From NCBI GenBank assembly GCA_027019335.1, contig JALUWV010000115.1, positions 1 to 64,000 on the forward strand: a stretch of DNA of 64,000 bases. Reading direction: 5' to 3'. How positions within the stretch are numbered: the first letter of the stretch is position 1; every line of letters begins with the position of its first letter. Shown here piece by piece: positions 58,815-64,000 of the stretch. Below the pieces are notes generated by a model. It was not told the origin of the DNA. It searched no databases and was given only the letters and a program-made list of their open reading frames with translations. Source of the stretch: Sulfurimonas sp. (GTDB lineage Bacteria > Campylobacterota > Campylobacteria > Campylobacterales > Sulfurimonadaceae). The translations under genes and the position numbers were made by a program.

Positions 58815-59491
58815 TACTTTAATCCTCCAAATCTACGTTCAATTTTAGTAAATTTTTGAATAATATTTTCCAAATCTTCGACCCTAAAATCAGGCCATAA
58901 AGTATCGGTGAAAAAGAGTTCAGCATACGCGGCTTGCCAGAGTAAAAAGTTAGAGAGTCTGTGGTCGCCTCCTGTTCGGATGAGAACATCGACTTCACAT
59001 TTTGCATCGAGTGCTTGTGTGAGTTGCTCTGCTGTTATCTCTTCTTCATTTTTGAGAGAGTTTACTGCCCGTACAATCTCATCTTGCGCACCATAGTTGA
59101 GGGCTAAAGACTGGACAAGTCCATCACAATGCGCCGTTTTATCTTTCACCATTTGAATGGTTTTTTGTAAAGATTTTGAAAAAGCACTCAAGTTGCCAAT
59201 AGGCTCAAAACGGACATTGTTTTCTAAGTAAACAGGTAACTCTTTTTTAAGATAGGTATCGAGGAGTTTCATGAGAAATTCTACTTCTAAACGCGGTCTT
59301 TTCCAGTTTTCAGTTGAAAAAGCATAGAGTGTGAGTCTCTCTATCTCTGGCATATCTGAGCAGTAGGTTGTGATTTTTTTGACAACCTTTGCGCCTTCTT
59401 CATGCCCTTTAACTCGTTTTTTTCCTTGGAGTTCAGCCCAACGACCATTGCCATCCATAATGATTGCGATATGTTTTACACTATTTGACAT
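58814..59491 (-). CDS. uppS: Undecaprenyl diphosphate synthase
   Basis: 225 residues. Builds the C55 lipid carrier for peptidoglycan and O-antigen from isopentenyl diphosphate. IAIIMDGNGRWA holds the catalytic aspartate; GHEEGAKVV, TLYAFSTENWKRP and VLIRTGGDHRLSNFLLWQAAYAEL are cis-prenyltransferase blocks. The GGDxRLSNFL motif reads GGDHRLSNFL, whereas most enzymes have GGExR. It starts 3 bases after coaBC. Confidence 0.95.
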   Translation of the reverse strand: MSNSVKHIAIIMDGNGRWAELQGKKRVKGHEEGAKVVKKITTYCSDMPEIERLTLYAFSTENWKRPRLEVEFLMKLLDTYLKKELPVYLENNVRFEPIGNLSAFSKSLQKTIQMVKDKTAHCDGLVQSLALNYGAQDEIVRAVNSLKNEEEITAEQLTQALDAKCEVDVLIRTGGDHRLSNFLLWQAAYAELFFTDTLWPDFRVEDLENIIQKFTKIERRFGGLK

Positions 59492-59494
59492 ATT

Positions 59495-60769
59495 TTACTC
59501 CTCTAACGCTTGTGCATACTGACATACATCGAGTGAAAGAGTGAGTTTATCATTGCGAGGAATGCTGTGGGTTTGTGCAGGTGTTATAAACTCAATGGCA
59601 TTGGTATCTGTTCCAAAACTTGCACTGTTTTTTAAGAGGTTTAAGCACACTGCATCTAAGTTTTTGTTTGTAAGCATCGCTTTAGCATTTGCACTTGCTT
59701 TGTCGGCATCCATTTCGGCTTTAAAACCGATAACTTTTATACCGTTTTTATCGAGAGAAGCTAGAATGTCTCTGTTTTTTGTCATAGAGAGTTCAAATGT
59801 CTCTCCTAAAATCTCTTTTTTCATCTTGCCTATTTGTACAGATACAGGCACATAGTCACTGACCGCAGCTGCCATAAAAAGGTAGGGTTTCTTTTGGATA
59901 AGGTGAATATGTTCTTCTCTTACAAGGGTAGGTTTCGAGATTTTACCTTTTTTAGCAATGCGAAGTGAATCGACTAAGTACTCGTGCATTTCATTAGAAT
60001 CTTCCACATCAATAGTGTGCATATTTTTAGGGAGATTTGTGTCAAATCTTGTGGCGATGAGATTGACATCGGCACCTTTAAGATAAAGAGCTGTCGCGAG
60101 TGCTGAAGCCATCTTGCCACTTGAAAAATTAGAGATATATCGAACATCATCTATCTTTTCTATAGTGCCACCCCCCGTAACGATAACCATTCTGTCTGTC
60201 CAAAAATCATTTTTTAAGAGTTCTCGAGCAGTAGCATAAAAAATGTCCATCACATCAGCCATAGCACCATCTCCAGTGGTTTTACACGCAAGTTCTTTTG
60301 TCTGTGTTTGTAAAATTTCATAGTTTGCAATGGCGAGCATTTTAAGATTTGCTTGGCTAATAGGGTGGTTTAGCATATTTGTATTGGCTGATGGTGCAAG
60401 GATTTTGACATCTGCATAGGCGAGGGCAGTTTGGAGTAAAATATTGTCCGCGATTGCATTTGCAAGTTTGGCGATAGTGTTTGCCGTTGTTGGAGCGAGG
60501 ACAAAGACATCTGCCCATTGTCCGATTTTTATATGGTTAAAATCATCACTCCATGATTCATTGGTGTCATCAAGCACTTTATTTGAAGTAAGAGTTTCAA
60601 AAGTAAGGGGTGTGATAAACTTTTTTGCACTCAGTGTCATAATGACGCGTACTTCAGCACCTGCTTTGACAAATTCTCGTACAAGTTCAAGAGACTTGTA
60701 AATCGCAATAGAACCAGTAACTCCAAGGAGTATTTTTTTATTTTGTAGTAAGTTAGTCGGTATATTCAT
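59495..60769 (-). CDS. coaBC: Bifunctional phosphopantothenoylcysteine decarboxylase/synthase
   Basis: 424 residues. The N-terminal CoaC flavoprotein (about 1-185) makes 4'-phosphopantetheine: LLGVTGSIAIYKSLELV, NHIKIGQWADVFVLAPTTAN and its catalytic H fit. The C-terminal CoaB part (about 190-420) ligates cysteine to phosphopantothenate, with VTGGGTIEKIDDVRYISNFSSGKM and AAVSDYVP. The canonical PAMN region of CoaC reads APSANTNM here. First gene of the coaBC-uppS-pilD-lptF-truA operon. Confidence 0.93.
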   Translation of the reverse strand: MNIPTNLLQNKKILLGVTGSIAIYKSLELVREFVKAGAEVRVIMTLSAKKFITPLTFETLTSNKVLDDTNESWSDDFNHIKIGQWADVFVLAPTTANTIAKLANAIADNILLQTALAYADVKILAPSANTNMLNHPISQANLKMLAIANYEILQTQTKELACKTTGDGAMADVMDIFYATARELLKNDFWTDRMVIVTGGGTIEKIDDVRYISNFSSGKMASALATALYLKGADVNLIATRFDTNLPKNMHTIDVEDSNEMHEYLVDSLRIAKKGKISKPTLVREEHIHLIQKKPYLFMAAAVSDYVPVSVQIGKMKKEILGETFELSMTKNRDILASLDKNGIKVIGFKAEMDADKASANAKAMLTNKNLDAVCLNLLKNSASFGTDTNAIEFITPAQTHSIPRNDKLTLSLDVCQYAQALEE

Positions 60770-60809
60770 AAAGTAAAATCTTTTTCTTGTATTTTACCAA
60801 AATTTTCTT

Positions 60810-62423
60810 TTATTTAATCAACTTTTGAGGATGACCAAAGTATTCTCCTTGTGCCAAATCAACGCCTAAATCTTTTACTATCTCTAATATCTTTTCATTT
60901 TTAACAAATTCTGCGATAGTTGGAATCCCTAATGCTTTTGCCATACCAACAATCGCAGAGACAATCACACGGTCTTTAATGCTATCGTTTTCAAGGTTCT
61001 TGATAAATGCAGCATCAATTTTAATATAATCAAAATCAATGTCTAAAATACGACTAAAAGTAGAGTTCTCAATCCCGAAATCATCCATAGCAATCTCAAA
61101 GCCCATTGCCTTGAGACTTTTGATTTGTTCAATTAAAATTTGTAAATATGCCTCAGAGGTTACACTTTCTAAAATCTCAAAGGTAACATTGTGAGGATTG
61201 ATGTCGTATGTTTGGAGTTTTTGTTTCAAAAAACTGATGAGATATTGGTCGAGGAGGTCACGTTGTGTGAGATTAATTGAAAAGCAAATGTCACTTTTTT
61301 CAAAGTAGGCAAAGCTTTTGTTGATAATCATTCTTGTGAGAGAGCCAATGAGTCCCATCCTCTCAGCAGAGCCTATAAATTGATACGGTGAGTACAGTTC
61401 TCCATTGTAGTAGCCTCTTGCTAAGACCTCATATTTCACCGTTTTTCCACTCTCAATATCAACGATAGCTTGGTAGTATGGTTCTATAAGATTGTTTTCT
61501 AACATCTCTTTTGTGACATCAAGCCACTTGATAATCTCTTTTTCTTTTTGAATATTTTTTGCATCCTTATCAAAAAAGTAGTAGTATCTACTTCCAAGTC
61601 CTTTTCCAAACTCTAAAGCATATTCAGCATTGATGATACTTGACTCTTTTTCTATGATTTTGGCGATACCGATTGAAAAACTTATGTTGAGTGAAGTGTT
61701 TTGTACTTTTATCATTTTTGTATCAAAAAAACCAATGATTTGCTGACAGAAAATCTCAATTTTTTCTGCATTTTCTTCCCTATGTAAAAACACAAAACGG
61801 TCAGATTCAGCTTTAAAAAGAGCAATCTTTGCTGTTGTATGATTGCGTAGTTCTATGGCAATAGCTTTTAAAATCTCATTAGAAAATTGTTTTCCGTACT
61901 GTTTGTTGATAGTTGAAAATGTAGAAGTATCTAGGAGTATCATATGTTTATACATTCCAGAATTGAGTTCTTCTTCCATTTTAAGATAGTTGGGTAAACC
62001 AGTGAGTGTATCGTATTTTTGTTTATTATTTTGGGAGAGTTTCCATTCGAGTTCCATGGGTCGTGTGACTTTATGTAAAATGCTCAAAAAGTTTTTTAAA
62101 GAAAGCGGTTCTATCCAAAAAGCATCTATACCGACTTTTATAAAATCCAAATTGACAGTTTTTGCTGTTTCCTTGACTATCATGATGATAAGTGTTTGTT
62201 GATGACTCTTACGTATCTCCTCTAAAAAAGGGAGAATATTTTTGCAAGCGCTATCTACTAAAACAATGTCAGGTTTATTTTGGATATACATATCAAGAGC
62301 ATGACTTGTGTTATATGTACTATAAAACTTTTGTACTTTATACTCTAAAAATGTAGTAATGATTTGGTTTTTGTCATCATCATCTTCAACGAGTAGAAGA
62401 GTATAATTGAGAAAAGTATTCAC
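60810..62423 (-). CDS. Receiver-degenerate GGDEF-EAL phosphodiesterase
   Basis: 537 residues. A divergent receiver (about 8-125, VEDDDDKN, a D in IVLVDSACKN, but the KP turn reads EP), a degenerate GGDEF (about 150-290, AESDR where GGDEF should be, so no cyclase activity), then an EAL domain (about 295-537) with YEVLARG, FEILESV, AMDDFGIENS, YIKIDAAFIK, TIAEF and QGEYFG. All metal-binding residues of EAL are present, so it should degrade c-di-GMP. The start is a GTG with AAAGGA 6 bases upstream. It stands alone between coaBC and the divergent HDOD gene. Confidence 0.88.
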   Translation of the reverse strand: MNTFLNYTLLLVEDDDDKNQIITTFLEYKVQKFYSTYNTSHALDMYIQNKPDIVLVDSACKNILPFLEEIRKSHQQTLIIMIVKETAKTVNLDFIKVGIDAFWIEPLSLKNFLSILHKVTRPMELEWKLSQNNKQKYDTLTGLPNYLKMEEELNSGMYKHMILLDTSTFSTINKQYGKQFSNEILKAIAIELRNHTTAKIALFKAESDRFVFLHREENAEKIEIFCQQIIGFFDTKMIKVQNTSLNISFSIGIAKIIEKESSIINAEYALEFGKGLGSRYYYFFDKDAKNIQKEKEIIKWLDVTKEMLENNLIEPYYQAIVDIESGKTVKYEVLARGYYNGELYSPYQFIGSAERMGLIGSLTRMIINKSFAYFEKSDICFSINLTQRDLLDQYLISFLKQKLQTYDINPHNVTFEILESVTSEAYLQILIEQIKSLKAMGFEIAMDDFGIENSTFSRILDIDFDYIKIDAAFIKNLENDSIKDRVIVSAIVGMAKALGIPTIAEFVKNEKILEIVKDLGVDLAQGEYFGHPQKLIK

Positions 62424-62596
62424 ATCGTATCCTTTAAAATAACTTTTTTATAATGATACAATAAACTTAAAGATAAAGTCTCTAAATTGTTACTAAAGTA
62501 AACATTTAAGAAAGTATTTTTCATTTGAGGAAATAAGTAACATTTTATGTGTCTATTTTGCACTACAATAAAAAAATATAATCAAAAGGTATATCC

Positions 62597-63403
62597 ATGA
62601 CGAACAAACTCCTTGAAAATATAGATGCTATCCCCCCTTTACCAGAATCGGTACAAGAGATAGAGAAAATTTATCAAAACCCAGACTCAACTTTTGCTGA
62701 TATGCAAAAAGCGATAGATAAAGACCCACTCCTTACAGCGGCAATTTTACGTATAGTCAATTCACCAATGTATGGTATGAAAAGCACCATTAAAAGTATG
62801 CAACAAGCCATCTCTCTTTTAGGTAAAGATTCTGTACGAACTTTTGTTCTCAATAGTGCGGTAGACTCAAATTTTACTATTGACCTTTCTCCGTATGAGA
62901 TGACAAAAGAACAGTTTAGAAAAGCGTGTGATACACAACTTGCTTTGATGATAAACTGGTTGATTCGTCGTTCTCCACGACAACTTTCTCTTCTCGGCCC
63001 TGCTGCTTTTTTAGTTGATTTGGGAAGAGTTGTGATTGCAAAAACTTTGATTGAAGATGAGAAAGTCAATCTTATAAAAGAAGCTATAGTAAATGGAGAA
63101 GACATTGCTCATGCGGAAAAAACAGCATGTGGTGCGCAAACAACAGATGTGACAGCGACACTCTTTCACCATTGGAATCTTGACCCTGATATTGTACACA
63201 TTATTCGTTACAGTGATGACCCTGAGGGAACTTATGAAGAGGAAAAAGAGATGGCAGCAAAGCTTAAAGTGATTCGTGAAACAGTCATGCCAAATGGTGA
63301 AATTACACCAGAGTCTATAGCAACAGCAAAAGATACTATCGAAGAGTTTGAACTTGACTTAGAGTCTTACGAACGCGCACTCGATAAGGTAATGGCTGCT
63401 TAA
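62597..63403 (+). CDS. HDOD domain protein
   Basis: 268 residues, a single HDOD domain (about 10-215). IPPLPESVQEIEKIYQNPDSTFADM and LTAAILRIVNSPMYGMKSTIKSMQQAISLLG are typical. The histidine-aspartate pairs of true HD phosphohydrolases are absent, so it is probably non-enzymatic and regulatory, as HDOD proteins linked to c-di-GMP and motility are. It is divergent from an EAL protein, which supports a signalling role but does not prove it. Confidence 0.87.
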   Translation: MTNKLLENIDAIPPLPESVQEIEKIYQNPDSTFADMQKAIDKDPLLTAAILRIVNSPMYGMKSTIKSMQQAISLLGKDSVRTFVLNSAVDSNFTIDLSPYEMTKEQFRKACDTQLALMINWLIRRSPRQLSLLGPAAFLVDLGRVVIAKTLIEDEKVNLIKEAIVNGEDIAHAEKTACGAQTTDVTATLFHHWNLDPDIVHIIRYSDDPEGTYEEEKEMAAKLKVIRETVMPNGEITPESIATAKDTIEEFELDLESYERALDKVMAA

Positions 63404-63408
63404 CTTTT

Positions 63409-63430
63409 AAGTAGCTATCTTTAGCTACTT
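63409..63430. terminator. Bidirectional terminator
   Basis: AAGTAGCTA-TCTT-TAGCTACTT is a perfect 9-bp stem with a tetraloop between the convergent HDOD and methyltransferase genes. It includes the stop codon of the latter and is followed by GATTTT on the plus strand and by AAAAG(TTAAG) on the minus strand, so it works best for HDOD. Confidence 0.6.
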
Positions 63431-64000
63431 GATTTTACGAATAAAAACTACTTTTAAGTAGTTTCCTTCTTGAAATCTTTTATGTACTCTAAAATCTTTT
63501 GGCAAAGAGTAACTCTCTAAGACTTTATATTTTCCCTTTAACTCTTTAAATGCAGTAGCAATAAAATCATGAAAGCGCATCATACTAAAACTTGCTGCAT
63601 TTGTCGAAGCAACGATAACTCCACCCACTTTTGTGATTTGAATAATCTCTTTGAGAAGTTTGACATAATCTTTGTTTGCACTAAAGGTGTGTTTTTTACT
63701 GCGAGCAAAACTTGGAGGGTCTGCTACGACAACATCAAAAAGCATCTTTTTTCGCACAGCATATTTAAAATATAAAAAAACATCATCAACAACGATATTT
63801 TGTTGCTCTAAATCAATTGGATTATTAGTAAACTGTTCTGTTGTTTTTACGAGACTCCGTTTGGCTAAGTCCACACTTGTTGTCTGTGTAGCACCACCAA
63901 GGGCGGCAAAAACAGAAAAAGCCCCTGTATAAGAGAAGGTATTGAGGAGTTTTTTGTTTCGTGCATACTTATCTCGAATGGTTTTTCGTACTTCTCTTTG
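63425..64000 (-). CDS. Class I SAM-dependent rRNA methyltransferase (RlmI-like), 5' end missing
   Basis: The frame continues to the window edge, so the N terminus (and any PUA domain) is missing; 191 residues are visible. KKLLNTFSYTGAFSVFAALGGA is motif I for S-adenosylmethionine, followed by TTSVDLAKRS, and FDVVVADPPSFARSK is the DPPSF motif of the RlmI/RlmK 23S rRNA cytosine-C5 methyltransferases. The GTG at 63874 is internal. A DNA or protein methyltransferase is unlikely given the DPPSF context. Confidence 0.85.
   Translation of the reverse strand, partial: QREVRKTIRDKYARNKKLLNTFSYTGAFSVFAALGGATQTTSVDLAKRSLVKTTEQFTNNPIDLEQQNIVVDDVFLYFKYAVRKKMLFDVVVADPPSFARSKKHTFSANKDYVKLLKEIIQITKVGGVIVASTNAASFSMMRFHDFIATAFKELKGKYKVLESYSLPKDFRVHKRFQEGNYLKVVFIRKIK

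Overview
The window looks like a chromosome of a free-living Campylobacterota (Epsilonproteobacteria), most like Sulfurimonas and its relatives. The evidence is the low-GC coding style and gene neighbourhoods familiar from Campylobacter and Helicobacter: pyrH-rpoZ-spoT-tyrS-amidase, rpsO next to rrf2-flhA, flgL-ftsK, and coaBC-uppS-prepilin peptidase-lptF-truA. Nitrate assimilation, arsenic resistance, superoxide reductase and many c-di-GMP and chemotaxis proteins add to this. The genus is inferred; no rRNA is present.

Layout: 1-3.8 kb holds a 5'-truncated assimilatory nitrate reductase and a convergent PP2C phosphatase/Ser-Thr kinase fusion. 3.9-4.6 kb holds an 11-residue-repeat protein. 4.8-11.6 kb is the pyrH-rpoZ-spoT-tyrS-flavin oxidoreductase-amidase operon. 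11.6-16.6 kb (minus) holds a DHH phosphoesterase, flhA, an Rrf2 regulator and a two-receiver diguanylate cyclase, then rpsO. 17.2-30.7 kb is one uninterrupted 13.5-kb chemosensory operon: PAS protein, soluble receptor with two hairpin tips, triple CheW, CheB, HEAT protein, CheR, CheY-like, CheZ-like, CheY, CheA, CheW with an inserted zinc-binding CZB domain, STAS-like protein, ParA, response regulator and a small protein. 30.7-38.5 kb carries a periplasmic thioredoxin, an ars locus, LpxR, small membrane proteins, an HD-GYP protein, superoxide reductase and an OB-fold periplasmic protein. tRNA-Leu(CAA), flgL with a sigma-28-like promoter, ftsK, acnB and two unknown genes follow.

48.2-52.8 kb is a conspicuously AT-rich mobile element of about 4.6 kb, flanked by a 13-bp direct repeat. 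It encodes a tyrosine integrase, a MobV-type relaxase and an HxH Rep-like protein. It shows unusual leader structures: an identical TGTAAA-N10-TTTACA arrangement enclosing the Shine-Dalgarno and abutting the start codons of both integrase and relaxase, and a switch-like set of alternative helices in front of the Rep-like gene. 52.8-64 kb returns to core genome: a periplasmic ATP-type DNA ligase, Uma2, ElyC, a ferritin-like protein with a NifU-like scaffold, the truA-to-coaBC operon, a degenerate-GGDEF/EAL protein, an HDOD protein and a truncated rRNA methyltransferase.

The two most novel-looking things are the chemosensory operon (tandem-tip receptor, triple CheW, CZB inserted in CheW, mini CheZ, ParA) and the compact element with its paired leader structures. 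All calls come from reading the sequence; no database search was run.
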